Below, one piece after another: positions 45,858 through 59,113 of a DNA stretch of 64,000 nt. The DNA comes from Bacillus multifaciens. GTDB lineage: Bacteria > Bacillota > Bacilli > Bacillales > Bacillaceae_G. The DNA lies in the NCBI RefSeq assembly GCF_030756675.1, contig NZ_JAVBXD010000020.1:16998-80997 (forward strand), in the 5' to 3' direction. The translations under genes and the position numbers were made by a program. The stretch's first letter is position 1, and each line of letters starts with the position of its first letter. Below the pieces are notes generated by a model, which was not told the origin of the DNA, did no database searches, and was given only the letters and a program-made list of their open reading frames with translations.

Positions 45858-46364
45858 ATGAATTTAGCTCTTTTATCAAGTATTATGGCAGTTTGTATGG
45901 CTGTTGGAGTCATGTTTATTCGTTTGAAAGCAGCAAAGAAACCAGCAACTTTGAAAAAAATTGTCCTTCCACCAATCTTTATGAGTACAGGAGCATGTAT
46001 GTATCTGCTTCCTGAATTTCGCTTAACAACATCAGAAATATTAGAAGCAATTGCTGTAGGGTTAATTTTTTCTATCTTTCTTATTAAAACATCAAAATTT
46101 GAGATACGTGGACATGAGGTTTACTTAATACGTTCGAAAGCGTTTATCTTTATTTTAATCGGTTTACTTGTTGTACGTATTGCATTTAAATCATATTTAA
46201 GTCAGTCACTTGAAGTAGGACAATTAAGTGGTATGTTCTTCTTACTTGCGTTTGCAATGATTGTATCTTGGCGCATTGCTATGTATCGTTCCTTTACGAA
46301 ATTGCAAAAGGAAATGAAAAAACAAGAAGATTTTTATAATGAAAAAGATATGAAGTTAACGTAA
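45858..46364 (+). CDS. ccdC: Cytochrome c biogenesis protein CcdC
   Basis: 168-aa membrane protein with about five hydrophobic segments. Recognisable CcdC features are MFIRLKAAKKPATLKKIVLPP, FMSTGACMYLLPEFR and AFIFILIGLLVVRIAFKSYL. AAAGGGTGAG precedes ATG 45858. Located after ccdA and converging on yneK, which matches the Bacillus neighbourhood. Role in cytochrome c maturation not strictly established. Confidence 0.88.
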   Translation: MNLALLSSIMAVCMAVGVMFIRLKAAKKPATLKKIVLPPIFMSTGACMYLLPEFRLTTSEILEAIAVGLIFSIFLIKTSKFEIRGHEVYLIRSKAFIFILIGLLVVRIAFKSYLSQSLEVGQLSGMFFLLAFAMIVSWRIAMYRSFTKLQKEMKKQEDFYNEKDMKLT

Positions 46365-46395
46365 AAAACCTCAAAATGTTTTTGAGGTTTTTTAT
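46363..46395. terminator. Bidirectional terminator, ccdC / yneK
   Basis: AAAAAACCTCAAAA-TG-TTTTTGAGGTTTTTT between convergent genes. Confidence 0.9.
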
Positions 46396-46823
46396 TTTGC
46401 TAATAACGATTGATAACGTGTGTAATCAATTTGCTTTTCTTTTAACTTTTTAATTAAAAATTTATGATCTCGCTTTGGAGTTGCTACAATATACCCTTTA
46501 ATAATTAAATCTTCAGTTATTTCGGATGCTTTCTCTTCTAAAGCTAACTCTCCGATTTTACCGGCAATTTTTGATTTTGCAACATCGCGGAAAAGTTCAG
46601 GGACTGGACTGACAAGTTCCTCTAATAATTGTTTTTGCTCTTCATCCCATAAGTGTCGTGTCTTATTAATGTAATGTTCTTCCCAATCTAAAATAGACAT
46701 GCCATCTTCTTTTGGTAATCGTTTTAAGAATTTTCGGAACATAAAATATCCACCAATGGACATCAGCCCTAGTAAAATGACAGTCCAAGTAACAATAAAC
46801 CAACTGAACCACCCTTCGAGCAA
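46392..46823 (-). CDS. yneK: DUF2621 membrane protein YneK
   Basis: 143 aa. One N-terminal transmembrane helix (about 5-28), then a soluble helical domain with ILDWEEHYINKTRHLWDEEQ and PKRDHKFLIKKLKEKQIDY. Start is TTG 46823 with AAAGGAGGGGG 6 nt upstream. Family and position next to ccdC agree with YneK. Function unknown. Confidence 0.85.
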   Translation of the reverse strand: MLEGWFSWFIVTWTVILLGLMSIGGYFMFRKFLKRLPKEDGMSILDWEEHYINKTRHLWDEEQKQLLEELVSPVPELFRDVAKSKIAGKIGELALEEKASEITEDLIIKGYIVATPKRDHKFLIKKLKEKQIDYTRYQSLLAK

Positions 46824-46844
46824 ATAGATCCCCCTCCTTTATGT

Positions 46845-47047
46845 TATATAAATCCATTTTTATTTCTCGACATATAAATCGCTGTTATACAGAACATAAC
46901 AGGACCGCTACTAGCTTTCTCCCTTTGCTTTTAAATTTCGCATGTGGCAGGAAAGGGCACTGACCGTTTCTATGCATGGCCAGATGCTCTCGTCCTCCCT
47001 AAAAAGAAAGGGGGCTTTATGCCGGTTTTTCAATTTGTATTTATATA
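46845..47047 (+). repeat. bcr-type intergenic repeat, copy 8
   Basis: Full-length copy: TATATAAATCC start, ATATAAATCGCTGTTATACAG, CATGTGGCAGGAAAGGG, core CTGACCGTTTCTATGCATGG then CCAGATGCTCTCGTCC, and TTTGTATTTATATA end. It fills the gap between yneK and the 99-aa gene. Confidence 0.85.
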
Positions 47048-47129
47048 GCAGTTTTCCTTTACTAGTATTATAAGCAGTGAGATTGATAGAAATCAAGAAC
47101 GCTTGGCCATTATGGCCAAGCGCCCTGAG

Positions 47130-47429
47130 CTAAACGAAGTATAATTGTTCAACAGATAATATATCATTATCATCTTCTATATATTCAATGATAAGCGTGC
47201 CAACTTTGCGATCTTTGTCTTCATTAGTGAAAATAGAGTAAGAAGTAAAGCGTGCTGCTGATAAGCCGCTAATGTGTGTAGGAAGGGCAATATATTCGTT
47301 GTCTTGAAAGAAAGTCATAAGTTCAATGTCTTCAAAGTGCTTGCGATTTTCAACTGCTAATCCAGTATAACGCTTTTGTAATTGTTTCAATGTTTCATTC
47401 CATGATCGTACCTTTGTGTCGTATACCAT
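47130..47429 (-). CDS. Hypothetical protein under a LexA box (99 aa)
   Basis: Soluble 99-aa protein (start MVYDTKVRSWNETLKQLQKR; end DILSVEQLYFV), no recognised domain. ATG 47429 has AAGGAG 7-8 nt upstream. A canonical SOS operator core GAACGTATGTTC lies 32-43 nt before the start, and a TATACT lies just beyond it, so expression is probably induced by DNA damage. A GCTTGGCC/GGCCAAGC hairpin (47101-47121) may end the transcript. Function unknown. Confidence 0.75.
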   Translation of the reverse strand: MVYDTKVRSWNETLKQLQKRYTGLAVENRKHFEDIELMTFFQDNEYIALPTHISGLSAARFTSYSIFTNEDKDRKVGTLIIEYIEDDNDILSVEQLYFV

Positions 47430-47460
47430 TGTTCAAACTCCTTACTGTATGTATTGAAAA

Positions 47461-47472
47461 GAACGTATGTTC
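47461..47472. promoter_or_regulatory. LexA (SOS) box
   Basis: GAACGTATGTTC is a perfect dyad and fits the inner part of the Bacillus SOS consensus GAAC-RNRY-GTTC. It lies in the promoter region of the minus-strand 99-aa gene. Confidence 0.75.
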
Positions 47473-47518
47473 CTGTATAGTATACTCCTTTTAAAAGAAA
47501 AGGAAAAGCAAAAAATAA

Positions 47519-47544
47519 TGTAAGCTTGGACATCCAAGCTTACA
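47519..47544. repeat. Perfect 12-bp inverted repeat, 2-nt centre
   Basis: TGTAAGCTTGGA-CA-TCCAAGCTTACA between divergent genes. No T-run follows, so it is either an operator or a hairpin in the racemase leader. Confidence 0.6.
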
Positions 47545-47686
47545 TAGCGGAAAAATAAGTTCAAATTAATCTCTGTTTTTTATTATAAGACAGATAGAAA
47601 CAGGAAACAAGGTAATAAGTATCTTGCTTATAATTTTGAAAATTCTATATAATTATTTAGGAAGATTTTTTGTAGGGAGGAAAATG

Positions 47687-48379
47687 ATGAAAACGATTGG
47701 CTTTATTGGTGGAATGAGCTGGGAATCAACTGTAGAGTACTATCGGATTATTAACGAAGAAGTAAAAAGAAAATTAGGAGGATTGCATTCAGCAAAGTGT
47801 CTTTTATATAGTGTTGACTTTGAAGAAATTGAACGTTATCAATCAAAGGATAACTGGAAACAAGCTGGTGAAGTATTGGGTGAAGCTGCTTGTTTATTAG
47901 AAAAAGGTGGCGCTGATTTCATTGTCATATGCACAAATACAATGCATAAGGTTGTAGATGACATAAAAGAAAAAATCAATATTCCTATTTTGCATATTGC
48001 TAATGCTACAGCTAATCAAGTAAAAAAAGAAGGAATTAGCACAGTAGGTTTACTTGGAACAAAATATACAATGGAGCAAGAATTTTATAAATCTAGATTA
48101 GAGTCAAATGGTATAAACGTGATTGTTCCAAATGAAAATGATAGAGAAATTGTAAATAAAGTGATTTATGAAGAACTTTGTTTAGGGAAAGTGTATCAAC
48201 AATCAAGAGATTACTACAAAAAAGTAATTGAACGTTTAGTTTATAACGGAGCTGAGGGAATTATATTAGGCTGCACAGAAATTGGGTTATTAATAAAACA
48301 AGAGGATTCTAGTGTTCCTCTATTTGATACGACTTTCATACATGCTATTGAAGCTGTTAATAAATCTTTAGAAGGTTGA
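47687..48379 (+). CDS. Aspartate/glutamate racemase family protein
   Basis: Cofactor-independent two-cysteine racemase. Start MKTIGFIGGMSWESTVEYYR is the family signature. The two catalytic cysteines are in FIVICTNTMHK and IILGCTEIGLL. 230 aa. AGGGAGG lies 6 nt before ATG 47687 (ATG 47684 also possible). It may make D-Asp or other D-amino acids; RacX/YgeA-like broad specificity is possible. It is followed closely by a 33-aa frame and a DJ-1 gene, so an operon is likely. Confidence 0.9.
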   Translation: MKTIGFIGGMSWESTVEYYRIINEEVKRKLGGLHSAKCLLYSVDFEEIERYQSKDNWKQAGEVLGEAACLLEKGGADFIVICTNTMHKVVDDIKEKINIPILHIANATANQVKKEGISTVGLLGTKYTMEQEFYKSRLESNGINVIVPNENDREIVNKVIYEELCLGKVYQQSRDYYKKVIERLVYNGAEGIILGCTEIGLLIKQEDSSVPLFDTTFIHAIEAVNKSLEG

Positions 48380-48416
48380 GTTCATGAAACTCAAATGAAA
48401 GAGGGCGAATGGTTCA

Positions 48417-48518
48417 ATGTATGAACAATTTCCAGTTACGTATTTGAATGTAGATGAAAAGTCAGTAGAGGAAGTAGCATCCTATTTTGTAAAATGGTTG
48501 GAGGAGACTGGGGAATGA
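48417..48518 (+). CDS. 33-aa frame translationally coupled to the DJ-1 gene
   Basis: ATG 48417 opens MYEQFPVTYLNVDEKSVEEV and ends TGA 48516-48518, overlapping the next start as ATGA. GAGGG lies about 12 nt upstream. Acidic and soluble; family not recognised. It may be a leader peptide or the remnant of a larger gene. Confidence 0.45.
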   Translation: MYEQFPVTYLNVDEKSVEEVASYFVKWLEETGE

Positions 48519-49084
48519 AGAAGAAAATATTAGTTTTAATTTATCCTACTTTTGCGGAATTTGAAATTACAGTTGCTACTGCTGTTTTGAAAGATTCATA
48601 TGTAGTTGAAACAGTTGGATTAACAAAGGAGATTGTTGTAAGTGAAACAGGGTTACAAGTACAACCACATTATGAGTTAAGTGAGATATGTGTAGATGAT
48701 TATGAAGGAATTATTATTCCAGGTGGCGATTTAGTACACGTAAAAGATTCGGAAGTATTATTTGAACTTGTACGTCAATTGTATAAAAAAGAAAAGTTAA
48801 TTGCAGCAATATGCGGAGGGCCGTTTGTATTAGCAGCTGCGGGTATTCTACAACATGTACCGTATACAGTCACATTAGATTATAGAAAGTTAGATTGTTT
48901 TTCTAAAACTCATTTTACATACGAAGGTATAGTTCATCATAAAAATATTATTACAGCGCAAGGACACGCATTTGTTGACTTTGGACTTGCCGTAGCTAAA
49001 TATTGCGGGGGATATACAGAACATAAATGTGATTTTTATCGTGGACAAAGAAACGTGATGATGGAAAGTATGTTGAAAGAATAA
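48515..49084 (+). CDS. DJ-1/PfpI family protein
   Basis: 189 aa of the glutamine-amidotransferase-like DJ-1/PfpI superfamily. Start KKKILVLIYPTFAEFEITVA, YEGIIIPGGD and the nucleophile elbow AAICGGPFVLAAAGIL with the reactive Cys, then ITAQGHAFVDFGLAVAKY. ATG 48515 overlaps the 33-aa frame (ATGA), with TTGGAGGAG upstream. Possible deglycase, chaperone or amidohydrolase role; not decidable. Confidence 0.9.
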   Translation: MKKKILVLIYPTFAEFEITVATAVLKDSYVVETVGLTKEIVVSETGLQVQPHYELSEICVDDYEGIIIPGGDLVHVKDSEVLFELVRQLYKKEKLIAAICGGPFVLAAAGILQHVPYTVTLDYRKLDCFSKTHFTYEGIVHHKNIITAQGHAFVDFGLAVAKYCGGYTEHKCDFYRGQRNVMMESMLKE

Positions 49085-49099
49085 TAATATGATTGAAAA

Positions 49100-49133
49100 A
49101 GAAAGCTGTCTTTGTCTAGAAAAGACAGCTTTG
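49100..49133. terminator. Terminator after the DJ-1 gene
   Basis: AAAGCTGTCTTT (49102-49113) pairs with AAAGACAGCTTT (49121-49132); lies between convergent genes. Confidence 0.85.
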
Positions 49134-49153
49134 CTAGTGAAGAACACATTTAA

Positions 49154-50101
49154 TTATTTTCTACAACGATAAATTGCTACAGCCTTCGGATCGCGCCATA
49201 TACCGTTATGATGTAATAAATCCTGTTCTATTTCAACTTGTAACCATTTTTTTATTTCTGTATGTAAGTTTAAATCATCTGGTATATTTAATGACGGGAA
49301 CATACTTGCTATATAATTTACAATAGGTAGAGCTTCATAGAAAAGTAGTGAATTGTGAATAACGGTTTCCTCAACAACGGGAAAAACTGAACTTAATATT
49401 TCTTTACCGTTTTCTAAACAAAATGGACTAGCTGCATTTGACGTTTCAGGTAATTCAAATGCAAGTAACATTCGGTTACACATGTCTTCTATGCGCGGTA
49501 ATGATGCATTGGAATTTGTTGTAGCTAGAAATCTACCATTTGTCCGGATAATGTTTTTAAACCCTTGAAGTGTTTTTTCGATATTAGGCACATGATAGAG
49601 CATGTGACGGGCAACAATCCAGTCATAAAAATTATCGGGAAAAGGTAGTTTTGTTGCGTTTCCAACTACCCATTCAATAGGTTTCTTTGTGTTTTTGCTG
49701 TTCTTTTTGGCTTCTTGAATCATAGCCGGGGACTGATCTAGTCCTGTAAGCGGACCTTGGTGTCCTTGTCGTTGTAATGTTATAAGAAATTTTCCAGTCG
49801 CGCAGCCAATATCTAATATTTTCTCAGTTCCAGTTAATTGTAAGTGAGAGATTACACTTTGGTCTAAATCTACTTGTTTTTCTTCATATCTCCGATGTGT
49901 ATCGATTCGCACTTGTAAATGGTCATTCACTGTATATTGACGTTTTACATCATTCAATTTTTGAGATTCCACTTGTATGCAAAAATTTCGAATGGCATGC
50001 GTTAATACTTCTGTTTTGTTAAGATCTTCATATGTTAAGGCTGCATCAAATCTTTCTAACAATTCTTCACATATTCTAAAATGGATATCTTTTCTCTTCA
50101 T
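49154..50101 (-). CDS. Ribbon-helix-helix / SAM-dependent methyltransferase fusion
   Basis: 315 aa. Residues 1-45 (KRKDIHFRICEELLERFDAA, then LNKTEVLTHAIRNFC) have the beta-alpha-alpha pattern of a CopG/Arc-type DNA-binding domain. After a linker a class I methyltransferase domain follows: ILDIGCATGKF (95-105, SAM loop), GLDQSPAMIQEA with the acidic ribose binder, and YDWIVARHMLYHVPN. ATG 50101 has AAGGAGGAG 8 nt upstream; the longer frame lacks a site. The methyl acceptor is unknown; the head suggests DNA binding or autoregulation (inference). Confidence 0.85.
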   Translation of the reverse strand: MKRKDIHFRICEELLERFDAALTYEDLNKTEVLTHAIRNFCIQVESQKLNDVKRQYTVNDHLQVRIDTHRRYEEKQVDLDQSVISHLQLTGTEKILDIGCATGKFLITLQRQGHQGPLTGLDQSPAMIQEAKKNSKNTKKPIEWVVGNATKLPFPDNFYDWIVARHMLYHVPNIEKTLQGFKNIIRTNGRFLATTNSNASLPRIEDMCNRMLLAFELPETSNAASPFCLENGKEILSSVFPVVEETVIHNSLLFYEALPIVNYIASMFPSLNIPDDLNLHTEIKKWLQVEIEQDLLHHNGIWRDPKAVAIYRCRK

Positions 50102-50210
50102 CCTATGTCTCCTCCTTAAAACTGTTAGTGTGACTATAGCACGCTTGAAATTTTTCTGTAAATAAATTGTGTACACAGTTGATAATGTTACGAGTCAAAT
50201 TTTATTTAAC

Positions 50211-50405
50211 AATATAAAGCTATTTTTATATTTTGATATATAGATTTTTGCTATGCAGAAAAAGGAGCCTGCTACTTTCCTTCTCCCTTTGTTTGAACTT
50301 CGCCCGTGGCAGAAAAAGGACCTGACCGCTTCTATGCATGGCCAGATGCACTCGCCCACCTAAGAAGAATGGTTTGATGTCGTTTTTTAATTTCGATTTA
50401 TCTAA
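50211..50405 (+). repeat. bcr-type intergenic repeat, copy 9
   Basis: TATTTTGATATATAGATTTTTGC then TATGCAG, CCGTGGCAGAAAAAGGA, core CTGACCGCTTCTATGCATGG then CCAGATGCACTCGCC, ending TTTCGATTTATC. Lies just upstream of the hut promoter. Confidence 0.82.
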
Positions 50406-50423
50406 ATCATTATAATTTAACCA

Positions 50424-50452
50424 TTGACGATTTAAGCGTTTTCATATATTCT
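50424..50452 (+). promoter_or_regulatory. hut promoter with cre-like site
   Basis: TTGACG (50424-50429), 17 nt, TATTCT (50447-50452). Within the spacer, the minus strand reads ATGAAAACGCTTAAA (50446-50432), one mismatch from the CcpA cre consensus, so carbon catabolite repression is likely. Confidence 0.65.
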
Positions 50453-50498
50453 TAAATTAAGAAATATTTAAACTATTCAAAAGAAAAGAGAGAGTCAC

Positions 50499-50939
50499 AT
50501 GCTTCTTCATGGAACACAACGAATTGGTCGCATGGCGATGCTGCTTGCACTTGCGGAGGGACACGAGAGTCCCATTTTATCTATTCCAAAAGGATGGAAA
50601 TATTGTACGGGCAAAGTCGGTTCAATGAATTCGCAAAAAGTTGTTGCTGCAATGGAAACAGCTGCACGTAGTAACCATGTTATTGAAACAGATGTTTACA
50701 GAGAAACACATGCGCTTTACCATGCAATTATGGAAGCGTTGTACGGAGTAACGAGAGGTCAAATTCAGTTAGCAGACGTTCTTCGTACAGTAGGGCTTCG
50801 ATTTGCGATTGTGCGCGGTACACCATACGACGGTGAGAAAGAAGGCGAATGGGTTGCTGTTGCGCTATATGGTACGATAGGTGCGCCTGTGAAAGGATCA
50901 GAGCATGAGGCGATTGGATTAGGTATTAATCACATATAA
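50499..50939 (+). CDS. hutP: Hut operon antiterminator HutP
   Basis: RNA-binding protein that, with L-histidine and Mg2+, binds NAG-repeat RNA and prevents termination before hutH. 146 aa, family length. Recognisable segments: [40 protein letters not shown], and [20 protein letters not shown] with the metal-binding His pair. Start ATG 50499 follows AAAAGAGAGAG. First gene of hutPHUIG. Confidence 0.96.
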   Translation: MLLHGTQRIGRMAMLLALAEGHESPILSIPKGWKYCTGKVGSMNSQKVVAAMETAARSNHVIETDVYRETHALYHAIMEALYGVTRGQIQLADVLRTVGLRFAIVRGTPYDGEKEGEWVAVALYGTIGAPVKGSEHEAIGLGINHI

Positions 50940-50949
50940 TAAACTGCCC

Positions 50950-51025
50950 ATAGTTAATTAGTTAAGAGGGGGCCTTACTACTTTTTAGGACATTCGTCTG
51001 TCTTAAAAAGGTAAGGCCCCCTTGT
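50950..51025 (+). promoter_or_regulatory. HutP-controlled terminator/antiterminator
   Basis: AGGGGGCCTTAC (from 50966) pairs with GTAAGGCCCCCTT (to 51023), extended by CTTTTTAGGACA/TGTCTTAAAAAG. Just before the stem lie UAG, UAG and GAG triplets (from about 50952), 5 and 4 nt apart, the kind of NAG series HutP binds. Confidence 0.8.
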
Positions 51026-51046
51026 GCTGTTTAAAGGAGGAAAATC

Positions 51047-56473
<5,427 letters not shown>

Positions 56474-56478
56474 GAAAA

Positions 56479-56531
56479 AGGAGCTAATTTAAAGTTTCGT
56501 TTTGACGGAATGGGGAATTAGCTCTTTTCTT
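56479..56531 (+). terminator. Terminator of the hut operon
   Basis: GAGCTAATT (from 56481) pairs with AATTAGCTC (to about 56525), followed by TTTTCTTT; the loop is long (~27 nt). Confidence 0.75.
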
Positions 56532-56584
56532 TCTAGTTATTTCATATCTCTTATTTTAATACATAATTTCTTTTTTATAATCAT

Positions 56585-56797
56585 TTGTTGGGATGGCTTA
56601 TGTGGCTATTAGCATTTTTAACAGGATTTTCTCGTATTTGGAGCGGGCAGCATTATCCATCTGATATTGTAGGAAGCGCATTAATTGGTAGTATAACTAG
56701 TATGGCTGTGAACATTATTTTCTGGTTATGGAATTGTTTTGTTTCATGTGTTATGCAAAGCTACAATCGTGTTTGTGCTTTCGTAAAGATGCGCTAA
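56585..56797 (+). pseudogene. PAP2-family phosphatase, C-terminal remnant
   Basis: The frame contains FSRIWSGQHYPSDIVGSALIG, the third PAP2 signature motif (SR-x5-H-x3-D) with catalytic His and Asp, followed by a last membrane helix. The first two motifs and about two thirds of a normal 180-220-aa protein are missing. The only possible start (TTG 56585) has no ribosome binding site. It is therefore a 5'-deleted gene of an undecaprenyl-pyrophosphate phosphatase or lipid phosphatase type. Confidence 0.8.
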
Positions 56798-56900
56798 TTA
56801 TGATCAAGTAAAGCAGATTCCAATTATCGAAAGTTAGTGAAGCATTGTTTATATAAAGAAGAGCAAACAGGAAAGTGAATTTTCTGTTTGTTCTTCTTTT

Positions 56901-58439
56901 TCATTTCGTTTCCGGGAATATAGGTAACCGAATATCTACAGTTGTTCCTTTGTTTACGTCACTTGTAATTTGTAATTTTCCATTATGCTCTTCAATGATT
57001 TTATAACACATCATTAAACCTAATCCAGTTCCTTTTTCCTTCAAACTATAGAAAGGTTCGCCTAAATGTGAAATACGATCTTGTGGAATTCCACAGCCTT
57101 CATCGCTAATGCTGATTACTATAGACTGATTTTCAATTTTCATTGTTTGAATGGAAACAGTCCCTCCGTGAGGCATTGCTTCTATTGCGTTTTTTATTAT
57201 GTTAATGAATACTTGTTTTAGCTGATTTCCATCACATTGAATTTTTGGTAAAGAGAATGTGTGATTCATGGTGATATGTGTACCATGCATCATTGCTGTT
57301 GGTGAAATGAATGTTACCACTTCCTCAATTAATGTTTGAATTTGATAGGATTTTATAGACATGGCTTGTGGTTTAGACATTGCCATAAATTGATTCGTAA
57401 TCGATTCCATTTGAGCGATTTCGCTTAACATGATATCAATATACCGTTTGTTATTTTTATTCATATCAGGTTCTAGTAATTTTAAAAATCCTTTTAAAGA
57501 AGTTAAGGGGTTTCGTATTTCATGGGCAATACCAGCAGTTAGCTGTCCAACAACTGCGAGCTTTTCGGATTTTTTTAATAATTCTTCTGTTTTCTTTAAA
57601 TTTGTAATATCTTGTCCCATAATGACAATCCCTTTTCGCGATCCATCAGGATGAAAAAGTGGAACTTTTATAATGTTAAGTATGATAGGTGTAGAGTCAG
57701 CGTGAATAATAATTTCCTCACGACACATGCTTTCTTTGTTTTGCCATGTATATTGATCGGACTTTTCACAGTATAAGAAGGAATTACGATAAGACTCATT
57801 ATATTGGATGAGCTCACTATCTTTTTTACCGCGATACGGTACATTTTCAAAATTCAAACTAGAAATTGCATAATCGTTAGCTTCAAGCCATCTTCCTTCT
57901 TCATCTTTCAAAAGAATAAACGCTGGCATCGCATTTATAAGAGTTCGTAAGCGTTTTTCACTTTCTTTTAATGCAAGTTCCATTTTTTTTCGTTCGGTAA
58001 TATCTCTTAAGCTACTTACAAACGCTACTACTTCTCCGTTTGTATTTACAATAGGGGAGATAAAATTAGTGACATGTATTAAACTTCCATTTTTTTGTTG
58101 TCTAAGTGTTTCTTTTGACGTAAATAGTTTATTATGTGCAAGATCTTGATATAGTTTGTTGTATTTATCTTTTGAGAAATCTGGGATAGTAGGTATTATT
58201 TTTCCATGTATTTCTTGTTCGGTCCAGCCGAAAAGAGTTTCAAAGGCCTTGTTTACTTTCATTACACGAAGCTCTAAATCAAGGACAACGATAGCATCTA
58301 CTGTGTCTTTAAGCAGAGAATCTAATTGTTGTTTTGTTAATGTGAAATTTTCTTTCACCTTCATTTTATTTTTTGTAAAAGTAGCACGTCTTTTTGGATT
58401 TGTATGTTTTTTGAAAGACGAAAATCTTTTCCTTCGCAT
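56901..58439 (-). CDS. PAS-domain sensor histidine kinase (sporulation-kinase type)
   Basis: 512 aa, no membrane segment. Two PAS domains (about 35-150 and 160-285, each ending in the D-I-T linker) precede a HisKA domain with GQLTAGIAHEIRNPLTSLKG (phosphoacceptor His306) and an HATPase domain (N box INIIKNAIEAM, G1 DEGCGIP, G2 GTGLGLMMCYKIIEEH). This layout and H-box match the orphan KinA/KinE-type kinases feeding the Spo0 phosphorelay. No response regulator gene is adjacent. ATG 58439 has GGAGG 8 nt upstream. Signal unknown. Confidence 0.9.
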   Translation of the reverse strand: MRRKRFSSFKKHTNPKRRATFTKNKMKVKENFTLTKQQLDSLLKDTVDAIVVLDLELRVMKVNKAFETLFGWTEQEIHGKIIPTIPDFSKDKYNKLYQDLAHNKLFTSKETLRQQKNGSLIHVTNFISPIVNTNGEVVAFVSSLRDITERKKMELALKESEKRLRTLINAMPAFILLKDEEGRWLEANDYAISSLNFENVPYRGKKDSELIQYNESYRNSFLYCEKSDQYTWQNKESMCREEIIIHADSTPIILNIIKVPLFHPDGSRKGIVIMGQDITNLKKTEELLKKSEKLAVVGQLTAGIAHEIRNPLTSLKGFLKLLEPDMNKNNKRYIDIMLSEIAQMESITNQFMAMSKPQAMSIKSYQIQTLIEEVVTFISPTAMMHGTHITMNHTFSLPKIQCDGNQLKQVFINIIKNAIEAMPHGGTVSIQTMKIENQSIVISISDEGCGIPQDRISHLGEPFYSLKEKGTGLGLMMCYKIIEEHNGKLQITSDVNKGTTVDIRLPIFPETK

Positions 58440-58521
58440 TGATAATTCCTCCAAATATATATATGTATATATGTATTAAGATTTTAAAATAAATAAAGCT
58501 ACTTATGTTATATCCTCTAAG

Positions 58522-58551
58522 AGTATAGACGTGATATGGATAAATAGTCAA
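58522..58551 (-). promoter_or_regulatory. Promoter of the PAS kinase gene
   Basis: Minus strand TTGACT (58551-58546), 18 nt, TATACT (58527-58522); a good sigma-A promoter 83 nt before the start. Confidence 0.65.
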
Positions 58552-58706
58552 TTTCTCATTAAATATTTTTGAATTGTAAGTTTTATTTCTCTGTTGAAAA
58601 TACGAGAAGTTTTTTCGTTTTTCTTATACATCTTCATAATTTGTATGAAAGTTATAGTTAAAGTCATCTCTGATATAATAATGATAGTAAAGAGGAGGGG
58701 ATTGTG

Positions 58707-59097
58707 ATGACGTTTAAGATTCAAGGGATTGATCACGTACAATTTGCAGCACCAGTGGGTGTGAAGCAAAAGCACATGCATTTTATGAAAATATACTTGG
58801 ATTAGAAGAAATTCCAAAGCCTGCAGAATTAAGAAAGCGAGGCGGGTGTTGGTTTATTTATGGGAGTCAAGAGATTCACATTGGGGTAGAGAAAGATTTT
58901 TCTCCTGCAAAAAAAGCTCATCCAGCGTTTTATGACAGCATATTAAAGATTTTCAAGAAAATTTAATGCAAAAAGGAGTTGCAGTTACAGTCGATACAGC
59001 CCGTCCTGATGTTACGAGATTTTATGTATTAGATCCATTTGGGAATCGAATTGAATTTATGGAACGTGAAAATAGTAAAAAAACGAGGTGGTTATAG
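58707..59097 (+). pseudogene. VOC/glyoxalase family protein with two frameshifts
   Basis: AGGAGGGG precedes ATG 58707. Three pieces in different frames together give a complete VOC protein of about 128 aa: IQGIDHVQFAAPVG, then (shift near 58760) EAKAHAFYENILGLEEIPKP ... HIGVEKDFSPAKKAHPAFY, then (shift near 58940) QENLMQKGVAVTVDTARPDV ... VLDPFGNRIEFMER. Metal-ligand His/Glu positions of the family are present in the joined sequence. Two independent single-base changes make this a dead gene unless the raw sequence has errors. Confidence 0.85.
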
Positions 59098-59113
59098 TGC
59101 CACCTCGTTTTTT
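59077..59113. terminator. Bidirectional terminator, VOC pseudogene / YitT gene
   Basis: AAAAAACGAGGTGG pairs perfectly with CCACCTCGTTTTTT over an 8-nt loop. Confidence 0.92.

Noticed and set aside
46911-47096. 61-codon minus frame between yneK and the 99-aa gene
   Set aside because: Falls within bcr repeat copy 8, with no supporting start site.
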